A stretch of DNA of 64,000 nt from assembly GCF_004004515.1 (NCBI RefSeq), contig NZ_RXOL01000006.1, positions 1-64,000 of the forward strand, written 5' to 3'. Source of the stretch: Croceicoccus ponticola (GTDB lineage: Bacteria; Pseudomonadota; Alphaproteobacteria; Sphingomonadales; Sphingomonadaceae). Position 1 is the first letter of the stretch. Each line of letters opens with the position of its first letter. Of the stretch, positions 36,901 to 44,337 are shown piece by piece. The notes under the pieces are model-generated. The model did not search any database. It was given only the letters and a program-made list of their open reading frames with translations, and was not told the origin of the DNA. The position numbers were made by a program, and so were the translations under genes.

Positions 36901-38677
36901 CGGCCTCCCACGCGGCATGGGCAGCATCGTCGAGGCTCATGCCCTGATCGTTGAGCAGCGGCCCGAACCGCATTTCCTGCCCGACGTGGTCCATGCCAGA
37001 GCGAGCCTTGTTGGTCAGGCCCATGTGGGTCAGCTCACCGCCCTGATCGGCCAGCCCGCCGCGCGTGCGCAGATACCCGACCATATCGACCGGACCGACT
37101 TTCGGCACCTCGCGGCCCATGTAGTTCACGATCGTCTGCCGCTTCAGTTCGTTGCGCTCGTTGACCGGCACGGCCTGCTGATAGCGGTCCGCATCGATCA
37201 ACGCCGCTTCGTCTGCATCGGCCACGACATTCGACGCAACCGGCAGCACGTCACCGGGTGCGATGTCTTCGGACGCCGCGCGCAGTTGCGCCTCGGTGAC
37301 CGACGCATCCATCCGGGCCGGCGCATCAGGCTGGCGGTCGAGCGTGAAACCCTCTGGCGGGGGCGGAATGTCCTGCGTGGCGCTGACTGCGGTTTCATCC
37401 GCATAGCCTTCCGCAACCTCTCCCGTTTCCTGAGCGGCCTGTGCGCGTTTCGGACCAAACCGGGCCGCGACTTTCGGGACGATGAAATCGAGCGCCTTGC
37501 CGCCTACTGCCCCGACAGCGCCGCCAACAGGTACACCGATCGCTCCGCCGATGGCGCGCTCGCCAAAGCTGCCATCGGTGCCCAGGAAGCCCTCCGCACC
37601 GCCATAGGCAGCCCCGACCCGGAACAGTTCGGGCACGGTCTTTGCTTTCGCCCCGAATGGAACCACGAGACCACCGGCAATCTGCCCTCCAAGACGCCAG
37701 CCGGGATTGACCATGTCGTCGTAACCGGTAATCGCGCTGTTCTGCTGCTGGTTGTTGGCCCAGATGTCGGCAAGGCGCTGCTCGCTGTTCCAGACATTCT
37801 CGCGGCCCGGTGTCAGACCGAAGGTATCGATCACCGCCCCTGCCTCATCGAGCCCGCCCGCCAGCACGCCGTCAGCCACACCGCGCATCGTCGCGCCGGT
37901 TCGGCCATCGCCCACGTCGGTCAACGGTGCGGGCGTGTCCTTGTAGGTCGGGACAGTCGAAACCGATTTGCCTGCATCGCGATCCGCGACGTATCCGCGC
38001 ACATCTTCCGGATCGAGCGTGAAGCTGTTGGCCGTCGCGTAGGCGAGAATATCATCCGCCGAGCCCGATTTGAGCAGATCAACATATCCGGCCTCCACTT
38101 CGGGCCGCAGTCCCGCAAACGGCGTCGGCGTGTCCCAGAAGCGGGCGACCGTCTCGCGATCCGGTGCAAAGTCGGGATTGGCGCGGTGCTGTTCGGGCGT
38201 CTGCGCAAAAGTATCATGCACGCCCAGACGATTCTGCCGGGCCAGCCTCTCGGCCTCCATGTAGCTGGCCCGACGCTCCGCATCATCTGCGAGATATTCC
38301 GGAACGGCAAGAGCATTGCCCTGCCGGATGATATGCTGCCCGACATCGGCGCCGTCCTGCATCACAGGGGCAACCGGACGCCCCCAGCTCTGCATCATCA
38401 CCGGGCCGACAAGGGCGTTGGGCGTTACGACATCACCCAGCGCGATCGTTGCCATGTCCCCGATGCGCACCGGGTTGCCCGCACGGTCCCAGCCGACCTG
38501 TTCGCTCTCCGGGGCGTCGGCGCCATAGAGACGAAGGTTCGGACCCTCGTTGGTGCGCAGCGTGTCCCCGTCCACCGCATCGCCATCAAGGGTGAATCCT
38601 TCGGGCGGAGGAGGAACAGCAGCCTTGCGCTTGGTGTCGATGGTGAAGCCCGGCGGGGGCGGAGGCGGATTGCTCAC
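33974..38677 (-). CDS. Giant phage polyvalent (internal virion-type) protein: SNase-like and M15 peptidase domains
   Basis: This protein has 1567 residues from a GTG that overlaps the upstream stop (GTGA). A thermonuclease (SNase)-like domain at about residues 25-150 contains VDGDTL, LRLYGADAPE and AERLARQNRLGVHD. A glycine-zipper hydrophobic region lies at about 360-390. A long helical middle part follows. A C-terminal peptidase M15 / D-Ala-D-Ala carboxypeptidase-like domain at about 1450-1550 has SGHLDGSSFDL and GDHLHVTF zinc ligands. A PPPPxGFxxD/E motif occurs five times, at about residues 5, 23, 438, 1435 and 1555, that is at the termini and the domain borders. Such polyvalent proteins are carried in virions and injected with DNA. 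Confidence 0.85.
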   Translation of the reverse strand: MSNPPPPPPGFTIDTKRKAAVPPPPEGFTLDGDAVDGDTLRTNEGPNLRLYGADAPESEQVGWDRAGNPVRIGDMATIALGDVVTPNALVGPVMMQSWGRPVAPVMQDGADVGQHIIRQGNALAVPEYLADDAERRASYMEAERLARQNRLGVHDTFAQTPEQHRANPDFAPDRETVARFWDTPTPFAGLRPEVEAGYVDLLKSGSADDILAYATANSFTLDPEDVRGYVADRDAGKSVSTVPTYKDTPAPLTDVGDGRTGATMRGVADGVLAGGLDEAGAVIDTFGLTPGRENVWNSEQRLADIWANNQQQNSAITGYDDMVNPGWRLGGQIAGGLVVPFGAKAKTVPELFRVGAAYGGAEGFLGTDGSFGERAIGGAIGVPVGGAVGAVGGKALDFIVPKVAARFGPKRAQAAQETGEVAEGYADETAVSATQDIPPPPEGFTLDRQPDAPARMDASVTEAQLRAASEDIAPGDVLPVASNVVADADEAALIDADRYQQAVPVNERNELKRQTIVNYMGREVPKVGPVDMVGYLRTRGGLADQGGELTHMGLTNKARSGMDHVGQEMRFGPLLNDQGMSLDDAAHAAWEAGYFPELSERPTVSQFLDGLRDTYEGRNRRFLPEDQGQVQRFEAARADRYDLEQRIAEEGPIWRDTSVPADEPQFAPVEAFEDWGPTAPDFAGNINLAKLGSPQDITRALSQTEKRIGFDAATRGRVTQAETERLAAELNMTPEKLLSRRKGEAFSAEQALAARQILAKSGNELVNAARRVKALDDPGDELLAEFRNKWMRHVAIQEQVAGMTAEAGRMLQQFRMTADSRAVRGDVLGALVRAGGGKGSLQETAGVLLDAVEMGPGKFNALSEKLTKPKWKDKASEIYINFLLSNPPTHVVNMVSNTLTAIAQIPEHAAGAAIGAGRRAVMGEKAQDRVLASEVGARAIGLLQGAKEGARLFAQALRTGEASDFVSKVEGDEHKAIGGKLGAIVRGPTRLLTAEDELFKGIARRMEMNAQAVRIAHKEGLRGRQAKARIAELAANPTDAMFAQALDYGRYLTFQRKLGEFGQGLSRITSSNLPAKIIIPFVRTPINLMKFATERSPAAPLLGEWRRDFMAGGARRDMAVAKVMLGTGFAMTMYEAALEGKITGAVPPDPAKARLMYADGWQPYSLKVGDRYVSYSRLDPFSTTIGVAADMATLPSGLSDRQLDDKATMLVASIMGNLASKTWLSGLSSFVEGLADPGRYAGNWLERTAGAVVPAGVAGVARAIDPVSRNRDGIGEAIQSRIPGMSQNLLPRRDIFGEPIENDSLGPDLISPFWQSRDKNDPVVAEMLRIEKSVSAPGKQYTEDGERIDYTPEEYDRYHEIAGRLTYNDLLGLVGSSEYSKMPDAAKRKAAQRTIAKARKAAREVLADPDYPMPVKGGDDSRLTSGSQKAGETPPPPPGFAIEGESAGRNIYQDLRDAIPGVRFTSGYRDEAYQAHMRQRGYKPARNSGHLDGSSFDLLPPSGKSMGWLMKEVKRVDPKARLLPEGDHLHVTFPGYYGAPAIGGAAGLKNPLAGMPPPPEGFVVDVR

Positions 38678-39846
38678 CCGACCGGCACCCAGGCCTTGCC
38701 GTTCCATTCAACCTTGTTGCCCTTGGCGTCGGTCGCAGTCGGGCGAGCCTTGCCCCTGCTGGTCCGCTTACTGCCCTGTCCGGACCGCACGCGCGCATCG
38801 GTCTTGTCCTGCCCGCGCCGCGTCGTATCGATTCGGCGTTCGTTATAGCGACGGGTCTCGGCACGCCGGCCCTCGCGGTCTTCGATGAGGCTGTCCGTGT
38901 TGCGATCGGCCCGCTCGTTGTCTGCCTTGGTGTTGGCAACATCGAGCAGGTAATCGAGCCGTTCCTTGATCGGCAAGGCACGTTCCAGAAGCTGCCCCAC
39001 TGCTTCCGGGCCGGGGTACTGCGCCGGAATCGTGGCCATCAGATCGACGCCCATGGCCTGCGCGCGGGGTGCAAGCTGCTGCATCGCCACCTGCCATCCG
39101 GCATCGTCGCTCGTTCGGGTCAACGCGCTGACGGCAAGGCCGTAGAAGTCGGATTCGGCCTCAAGCCGGTCCATGAAGTTGTCGCGAAGTGCCGACTGGA
39201 TCTTCAGCGCCTTTTCAGGATTGCGCTGGAGCATGGCGAGAAAGGCCCGGTCCTGTCCACTCCGGGGTTCCCCCAGGAACGCCATGTCGGGTGCCCGTTG
39301 TGCTTGCGGGGGCAAACTGTCGGGGACCGGTGCCGGACCCTGTTGCGTATCGGATGGCTGCAATGCACCCGGCATCTGCGTCGCACCCGATGGCTGCACA
39401 GCACCCTGCATCTGAACACCCGGCATCTGAGCAGGCGGCATTGCCTCAGGCTGCGGATTGCTACCCCATTGCGCGTTGGCGGCGGGATTGATGCCCGAGT
39501 GATGCGACGGCAAACCCAACAGCGCGTTCGGCTGCCCGTTCGGCGTCAGGTACTCGCCCATCGCGGTATTGAACTCCTGTTCGTCCGCGCGTTCCATGAG
39601 CTTCATCGCAAATCCGGGATTGCGTGCCGCGATGACACGCATGGCTTCCGCACGGCGCTTTTTGAAGTCAGGTGCGTTGGCCGGGCTGTCAGGGACAGTC
39701 GACTCCTGCGGCATCATCACCGTATTGAGCGCGTTCTGATACTGGCGCTTGTCCCTCGCCTCCCCCGCGATTTTGCCCATCTCCATTCCGCGAGCGAGTG
39801 CGTTTTCAAAGCTGTTGTTGTTCAACAGCGCCCAGTTGATAGCCAT
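38674..39846 (-). CDS. Putative internal virion or virion-associated protein
   Basis: This 390-residue protein starts MAINWALLNNNSFENALARG at 39846, with a strong GGAGGA ribosome-binding site. A helical N-terminal half is followed by a Met/Gln/Pro-rich stretch (MPGVQMQGAVQPSGATQMPG) at about residues 130-190. After it come long helices and a basic C-terminal region with KGNKVEWNGKAW. I do not recognise a named family. Similar proteins precede large ejection proteins in phages, and here the stop overlaps the start of the giant polyvalent gene. A DNA-ejection role is inferred from that position. Confidence 0.72.
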   Translation of the reverse strand: MAINWALLNNNSFENALARGMEMGKIAGEARDKRQYQNALNTVMMPQESTVPDSPANAPDFKKRRAEAMRVIAARNPGFAMKLMERADEQEFNTAMGEYLTPNGQPNALLGLPSHHSGINPAANAQWGSNPQPEAMPPAQMPGVQMQGAVQPSGATQMPGALQPSDTQQGPAPVPDSLPPQAQRAPDMAFLGEPRSGQDRAFLAMLQRNPEKALKIQSALRDNFMDRLEAESDFYGLAVSALTRTSDDAGWQVAMQQLAPRAQAMGVDLMATIPAQYPGPEAVGQLLERALPIKERLDYLLDVANTKADNERADRNTDSLIEDREGRRAETRRYNERRIDTTRRGQDKTDARVRSGQGSKRTSRGKARPTATDAKGNKVEWNGKAWVPVG

Positions 39847-39859
39847 TACATGTCCTCCG

Positions 39860-40147
39860 TCAGTGCCGCGTCGGCTGATAGGTGAAATTCGGAACACCGA
39901 GATCGGCAGCCACGAGCGATGCCAGCACTGCCCAGCCTTCCGGCGACCGCAACATGGCGAGCTCGGAGTCGGGAACGCAGGTCAGCGCGTCGAATGTCCG
40001 CTCTTCGCTTTCTCTCAGGAGGGGCGCGATCTGGCGCGAAAGTTCGACACCGGCACAGTATTGCGCCCGTTCTTCAAGTGCGGCCTCGATCGAAGATGGA
40101 TCAGGCGCGAGGGCAGCCGCGAGGATTTCTCCGAGCGTGAGATTCAC
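39860..40147 (-). CDS. Hypothetical protein of the polyvalent-protein module
   Basis: This 95-residue protein starts at a GTG whose GTGA overlaps the stop of the small ribbon-helix-helix gene. The sequence is helical and acidic (NLTLGEILAAALAPDPSSIE, LRESEERTFDALTCVPDSEL). No family is recognised. It is the second gene of a coupled four-gene module ending in the giant polyvalent protein. Confidence 0.68.
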   Translation of the reverse strand: MNLTLGEILAAALAPDPSSIEAALEERAQYCAGVELSRQIAPLLRESEERTFDALTCVPDSELAMLRSPEGWAVLASLVAADLGVPNFTYQPTRH

Positions 40148-40278
40148 TGAAGCCCTACCTTTTCGCGGACCAGCGAGCGGAGATATTCGGAAAGGGAACA
40201 ACCGGCCCTCTGGGCCTGCGCCGCGAGCGCGGAAACCACCACCTCGTTGGCGCGAAAACTGATGTGGGCGTCCTGCAT
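40144..40278 (-). CDS. Small ribbon-helix-helix (CopG-like) protein, 44 residues
   Basis: The reading frame gives MQDAHISFRANEVVVSALAA and then QAQRAGCSLSEYLRSLVREK. A beta strand (HISFRA) is followed by two helices, the RHH DNA-binding pattern (compare Arc and CopG). AAGAGG lies upstream. A perfect 20-bp palindrome is found 30-49 bases upstream of the start, so autoregulation is likely. The stop overlaps the next gene as GTGA. Confidence 0.75.
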   Translation of the reverse strand: MQDAHISFRANEVVVSALAAQAQRAGCSLSEYLRSLVREKVGLQ

Positions 40279-40307
40279 AAAACCTCTTCTGTCATCTCGA
40301 CGATGAG

Positions 40308-40327
40308 TGTGCTACTGTCGTAGCACA
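40308..40327. promoter_or_regulatory. Operator-like perfect inverted repeat
   Basis: TGTGCTAC-TGTC-GTAGCACA, 8-bp arms with a 4-base spacer, lies just upstream of the RHH gene at 40278. Upstream on the minus strand a TTGCCT-like -35 would place the -10 region within it. A dimeric RHH regulator is a good candidate to bind here. Confidence 0.65.
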
Positions 40328-40538
40328 ATAATACAGTTAAGGCAAGGAAATTGACGGCGGAGTATTTGAGTAAAGCCTCATTGGCGCGGCACAATGTGAA
40401 CGTGCAGTGGCGCCCGCTACTGAAACCCAGCCATGCTAAAAACCGTTTCATCTCAATAGGGTCCGATTACACGACCAAGTTAACAGCCTATTAGGAAATT
40501 TCTGAAACCACTCCCTGCAAGAAGTCCGGGAGTGATAA

Positions 40539-41021
40539 ATGCAAGTGCGGATTCAAACTCAGCCGAACCCCGACGAACGCCGTTGGCGCGTGCGCAGGGA
40601 TGTCAGCCTCGACATTCCGGCCGAGCATGCCGGAGCGGAGCATATCGCGACCGTTCACAATCTGTCCGAGAACGGGTTGCTGCTGGAATCTACAGCGTCG
40701 CTTCCGCTCGGCAGCACAATATCCCTCGACCTTCCTGACTTAGGAGGTTGCAGCGTGGAGGTCGTATGGCAGAAGGCTTACCTGTACGGCTGCCGCTTTC
40801 ACGTCCCGCTGCCCAAATCAGCGGTAAGCGCCGCCGTCCTACGATCTCCCCTCGCGAAACAGTACGCAGATAACGACATACTCAGCCAGTACCGTCACCT
40901 CCTGGATGAGGAGGAGGCCCCTCGGGCGCCAGCGTCGCTCTGGCTATCAACAGCTGTGCTCTTGCTCCTGCTGGCGGCGGTAGCTCTGTTTCTCGTCGCA
41001 CTCATGGCCTTGACGATCTAG
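40539..41021 (+). CDS. PilZ-domain protein with C-terminal membrane anchor
   Basis: This 160-residue protein has a PilZ-like domain at about residues 18-95 (RRDVSLDIPAEHAGAEH, then ATVHNLSENGLLLESTASLP and VEVVWQKAYLYGCRFHV), followed by a hydrophobic tail segment WLSTAVLLLLLAAVALFLVA. PilZ domains bind c-di-GMP, but the key RxxxR motif is only partly visible (WRVRRDV). A chromosomal protein of the same layout is encoded at 63438-63878. It lies inside the integrated element, which is unusual. Confidence 0.85.
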   Translation: MQVRIQTQPNPDERRWRVRRDVSLDIPAEHAGAEHIATVHNLSENGLLLESTASLPLGSTISLDLPDLGGCSVEVVWQKAYLYGCRFHVPLPKSAVSAAVLRSPLAKQYADNDILSQYRHLLDEEEAPRAPASLWLSTAVLLLLLAAVALFLVALMALTI

Positions 41022-41432
41022 ATGATGGGCATCGCGGAATTGGTGGGCTGCGAAGCCCAGCTACCCAAAAGCGACGTGCAAAATCGGCTGATCAACAAAC
41101 AGTAAACGTCATTGAACAAAGCATATTTCGGTTGCTTCCCGCGTTCGGCCCAGCGTATCGGCGTGACAGCCCGATTTCTCCTGAGTTGCGGGTCAGGGGT
41201 GGATGAAGGGGGTTTTCATCTACCCCGTCTTGCACACAATGAAATGTCTACGGTTTGCGAGGGCCCAAGAGGTTGTAGAAGCTTCCGCGCGGCCAATTTT
41301 CGACCGTGGACCGTTTCGGATTATCGTCCTTCACCGATCGCTCTGGCGAACGAGCGCCCGGCCCACGTGGGGACGAGGGAGGTTTTCTGTCCATATTTAT
41401 CGAACGTGCCAGCGAGCGGTTCGCTCCCCGAA

Positions 41433-41669
41433 ATGTCACACCTTGCCAGCGTTCTGCACCGGCTCGACCTGACCAAAGACCAGCGCGACGAGCATATCCG
41501 GCGCTACGGTGAATTGAAGGCGATGCGCCGCGAGGTTCAATCGACGCAAAATGCTGCGATTGAAAGTCAGCGCGAAGATGGACGCGGCCACCGGCCAAAG
41601 GGGATCGCCCGAGAAATAGCTGAAGAGACCGGAATTAGTGTTCGCACCGTCCAGCGCGAAGAAACTTGA
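41433..41669 (+). pseudogene. Remnant of a ParB-like partition protein
   Basis: The 78 codons from MSHLASVLHRLDLTKDQRDE resemble the part of plasmid or phage ParB-type proteins that follows the nuclease domain (LHRLDLTKDQRDEHIRRYGE, then GIAREIAEETGISVRTVQRE). The N-terminal ParB nuclease-like domain is absent upstream, and the preceding in-frame sequence looks non-coding. It is probably a decayed copy. Other readings are possible, but a complete gene is unlikely. Confidence 0.55.
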
Positions 41670-41810
41670 GAACGGACGCGGGTGGCGGCTCAGCAAGGCT
41701 TAGGCGGCTTGCTGGTGTGGTCTATCGCAGCCAGTCGATAACCGCGCTGATGCCCCATGCTAGGGCGATCAGGTGAATGATTAGGAGCAGAGCGAACTCT
41801 AGGCGTGGAG

Positions 41811-42554
41811 TCATAGCGTAGGCCAGCGTTTGGGCTTTTGAACAACTCTGCGTGGGTTAGACAGTTGCCGCACAACATGAACAGCCGATGGTGAGCACCA
41901 TCCGATTATTTCCATCGCATTTTGATGTTCAGCAAGCGGCCGACGGTCAAAGATAGCGTAATGGTGGGCAACTTTGTTTCGGAACACCCTTAACTGATTA
42001 ACCTTGGCGTAAGCATCTTCCCTTTCAATTCCCTGTGGAATGTGGGGAAAGGATCTCCGCATTCCTTGCTGCCATAGGTGGTGGCGAAAGCTGTGTGTCA
42101 GCAAATTGACCCAGAATCCAAACGACATGCCACCAACTACATGGTCCACCGTATAAGCCGCGCCTCGGACCTCTTTTTCGTCGGCGGTAGTGCGGAATAA
42201 CTCTTCCTGGTACTTTTTGAGCAAGAGGTTTGTGAATGCGTGGTTTGTGTTCCAATCCTGCCCGTAACGCCGAATTAACGTATAGTGGATAGCATTGCGC
42301 ACGCATACCTCAGCAGTCTGGAGGGGAAGATACAAACTCTCGCAGATGCTGGCATTCCAGAGGTAGAGGCGCATCGCATACGGCTTGTCATGGTCCGCCG
42401 CTGGCAAGTATCTTGCCAACCGTGCAGGGGCGATTGCGTACTCGATATCGCGGAGCGCATCGGGTGCGCAGGAAAATGGAACTTGCAAAGCGTACCTGAG
42501 TTTAATAGGTGGACGAGTAAGTGCTGAGGAGCAGATCACTGCGCTAGCGCGCAT
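41811..42554 (-). CDS. Abi-like (HEPN) abortive-infection protein
   Basis: This 247-residue protein contains IAPARLARYLPAADHDKPYA, MRLYLWNASICESLYLPLQ, and VCVRNAIHYTLIRRYGQDWN, the hallmark start of Abi family proteins. The C-terminal RVFRNKVAHHYAIFD has R-x4-H (RNKVAH), the HEPN RNase motif. Such proteins cleave RNA in phage-infected cells or act in toxin-antitoxin pairs. The start is uncertain: the Met at 42554 or a nearby GTG; a longer frame upstream looks spurious. The gene stands alone in the element cargo. Confidence 0.85.
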   Translation of the reverse strand: MRASAVICSSALTRPPIKLRYALQVPFSCAPDALRDIEYAIAPARLARYLPAADHDKPYAMRLYLWNASICESLYLPLQTAEVCVRNAIHYTLIRRYGQDWNTNHAFTNLLLKKYQEELFRTTADEKEVRGAAYTVDHVVGGMSFGFWVNLLTHSFRHHLWQQGMRRSFPHIPQGIEREDAYAKVNQLRVFRNKVAHHYAIFDRRPLAEHQNAMEIIGWCSPSAVHVVRQLSNPRRVVQKPKRWPTL

Positions 42555-42573
42555 ATCTACCACAGACAAGCTA

Positions 42574-42599
42574 GAGGCCGGGCTTGCGAGTCCGGCCTC
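42574..42599. terminator. GC hairpin upstream of the Abi gene
   Basis: GAGGCCGG (42574-42581) pairs with CCGGCCTC (42592-42599) across a 10-base loop, and a GCGCTAGCGC palindrome lies nearby at 42541-42550. The T-run on the plus side is weak. It may be a terminator or a structured leader of the Abi transcript. Confidence 0.4.
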
Positions 42600-42809
42600 G
42601 CTACTTTTAAGCCTCAACGCCGCCAATACTCTTCCACTGGCGGCCAACCAGCGCATCTTTCGCGACCTGCTTTCACCTGTTCCGGCCTGTTTTTCAGGCT
42701 TGGCGATCGGGGGCAAGAGCGGACGTGGATCCCAATCCCCCCTGCGTCGGCCTGTGCATTGCATAAGTTCTGTAGTGCCGTAATCTGCCGCTGACGAAAG
42801 GGGAACGTC

Positions 42810-43295
42810 ATGGCTAAATTCGGGACCACACTTTCGGTCGCATTCGCGATTTTCGCGTCACCTGTTGTGGCAGAAGTCAATTCAGACGAACTCAATCTAG
42901 TCTGCTTCGGTGGCGGTAGTGCCAACAAGGTGACCAGTGGTTCTGCCTTCGCATGGGACAACAGCGGTAATTCTGCCAACGCGACTGTCTATGGCCAGCG
43001 AAGCCAGGGGTTTGAGGATGAAGTCCGCGTCCGGATCAACGACGCCGATCCTCGCCTACGGATGCCCCGTACCATGCTGCCGACCATTCGGGGTGGCGAA
43101 GATGGCTGGTTCAAGATCAAAAACATCGAGTACGGCGATGGCGAGATCACCGCATCTGTCGCCGTGAGCCTGCTCAACAATCCCAAACTGCGGCTTGATC
43201 GCTACACCGGGGCCATCAGCATTTCCGGCAAGTCTGGTGACTTTGTTGGCCAGTGCCAGCGGTTCGATCCGGAGCAGGTCGAGCGCAAATTTTAG
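42810..43295 (+). CDS. Exported hypothetical protein
   Basis: This 161-residue protein has an N-terminal signal peptide (KFGTTLSVAFAIFASPVVAE). The mature part contains LNLVCFGGGSANK and ends with GDFVGQCQRFDPEQ, so two Cys residues may form a disulfide in the periplasm. No family is assigned. The start follows AAAGGGGAACGTC. It is inside the integrated element. Confidence 0.75.
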   Translation: MAKFGTTLSVAFAIFASPVVAEVNSDELNLVCFGGGSANKVTSGSAFAWDNSGNSANATVYGQRSQGFEDEVRVRINDADPRLRMPRTMLPTIRGGEDGWFKIKNIEYGDGEITASVAVSLLNNPKLRLDRYTGAISISGKSGDFVGQCQRFDPEQVERKF

Positions 43296-43308
43296 AGCGA
43301 CTCGCTCT

Positions 43309-43602
43309 TCAGTAACGCTGCATCAATCCAATCCATGAAACAAGAAGGGCCGCCGCCGAGATAATAACGGCAGCGATTGAGAGATAGAACGCTCGTCCAG
43401 CCGGGGCAGCCCACGCCTCTCGTCTGCGTAGTTCCCTTTCGGCCATGCTCCGCGACTCAGAGGACAGATCACCAGCCAGTCGCTGATGAAGCGTTTGATC
43501 GTCCCAACGACGTATCTGAGCCATGCTTGGACAGCCGGAACCGTCCCTGAAGCCTTCACTGTACTCCGTCTCGCGCTGGCGAGCTCGATATCGCGCGAAC
43601 AC
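43309..43602 (-). CDS. Hypothetical protein with a C-terminal membrane segment
   Basis: This 97-residue protein has an Arg/Glu-rich N-terminal part (ARYRARQRETEYSEGFRDG, then LAGDLSSESRSMAERELRRR) and a C-terminal hydrophobic helix AFYLSIAAVIISAAALLVSW. No family is recognised. It follows the small RHH gene in the same direction by 11 bases, so they probably share a transcript. Confidence 0.6.
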   Translation of the reverse strand: MFARYRARQRETEYSEGFRDGSGCPSMAQIRRWDDQTLHQRLAGDLSSESRSMAERELRRREAWAAPAGRAFYLSIAAVIISAAALLVSWIGLMQRY

Positions 43603-43613
43603 CCGCCTAGGCC

Positions 43614-43799
43614 CTATGCCACGGAACGAAGAATGCGGCGCATCGCTTCTGGACGACTGATTTCAGGATCGTTCGCCAAGATCCATTGGTCTAACAGTTG
43701 TAGATCTTCTGAATGCAACCGGACGCCAATCATCTGCCCGATACCGGTCGCCGGTCGCCCCATCTTATTTTTGTTAACAGAAACTCTTGCTTTGCTCAT
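43614..43799 (-). CDS. Small ribbon-helix-helix-like regulator
   Basis: This 61-residue protein contains KMGRPATGIGQMIGVRLHSE, then LQLLDQWILANDPEISRPEA and MRRILRSV. The motif GRPxTGxG...VRL... D.W...... SRPEA.RR.. is typical of CopG/RHH-like regulators of mobile elements. It is divergent from the Tat-signal gene at 43891. Related TAACAGAAA segments occur in its first codons and just upstream. Confidence 0.78.
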   Translation of the reverse strand: MSKARVSVNKNKMGRPATGIGQMIGVRLHSEDLQLLDQWILANDPEISRPEAMRRILRSVA

Positions 43800-43821
43800 T
43801 CATTCCTGATAACAGAAAGTC

Positions 43822-43856
43822 GAGCCGAGGGGAAGCGGTAACTTCCCGCCCGGCTC
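43822..43856 (+). promoter_or_regulatory. Stable hairpin in the leader before 43891
   Basis: GAGCCG (43822-43827) pairs with CGGCTC (43851-43856), and inside it GGGAAG pairs with CTTCCC. It lies between the divergent RHH gene and the Tat-signal gene. It could be a leader structure or a regulator site. Confidence 0.4.
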
Positions 43857-43890
43857 TCATCGACAACCTTGCGGTAACAAGGAAACGACT

Positions 43891-44337
43891 ATGACCATCA
43901 ATACACTCACCGCCACGCGGCGGGCAATCCTTGGCGCCATTCCTGCCACAGCCGCGATTGCAGCCGTACCGGCATTTGCATCAACGCACCCCGATGCGGC
44001 CATTCTCGCAGCTTGGGAGCGCCGCAGCGCGGCCTTCGCACGGCTTAGCGTCCCGGCCTTCGATGAGCAGGGGGAAGCGTGTCGGCAGGCCAGCGAGGCT
44101 GTCTGGTCCGAGATCGACACGGCAGAAAAGATCATCCGCGAGGCGATCGCACGGACCGTTGAGGGCGTGGAAATCCAGCTCTGGGTCGCAATGGGGCACA
44201 GCGTCTGCGACCGGCAGTCCGGCCTAGCGATTACCCGCCGTGATCTGGATTACCTGATCCAGCACGAACGCGACATGGACTGGTACGAACAGTTTATCCT
44301 CGCCGCCCTCCGCTCCCTCAAGACGATGGGAGCGTGA
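43891..44337 (+). CDS. Exported hypothetical protein with Tat-like signal
   Basis: This 148-residue protein has an N-terminal signal resembling a Tat leader (TATRRAILGAIPATAAIAAV, with the RR pair and Ala-rich core). The mature part is helical (FARLSVPAFDEQGEACRQAS, then IREAIARTVEGVEIQLWVAM). No family is known. It is the first of three genes that overlap or abut (ATGA with 44334), ending at a terminator at 45105. Confidence 0.78.
   Translation: MTINTLTATRRAILGAIPATAAIAAVPAFASTHPDAAILAAWERRSAAFARLSVPAFDEQGEACRQASEAVWSEIDTAEKIIREAIARTVEGVEIQLWVAMGHSVCDRQSGLAITRRDLDYLIQHERDMDWYEQFILAALRSLKTMGA

Noticed and set aside
35954-38848. A long open frame opposite the giant polyvalent protein
   Set aside because: Antisense open frames are expected over a long GC-rich coding gene. 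The minus-strand frame has clear domains and coupled starts; this one has none.
39844-39897. A 17-residue extension of the virion-associated protein
   Set aside because: The Met at 39846 has a strong GGAGGA site, and the extension would overlap the upstream coding sequence without one.
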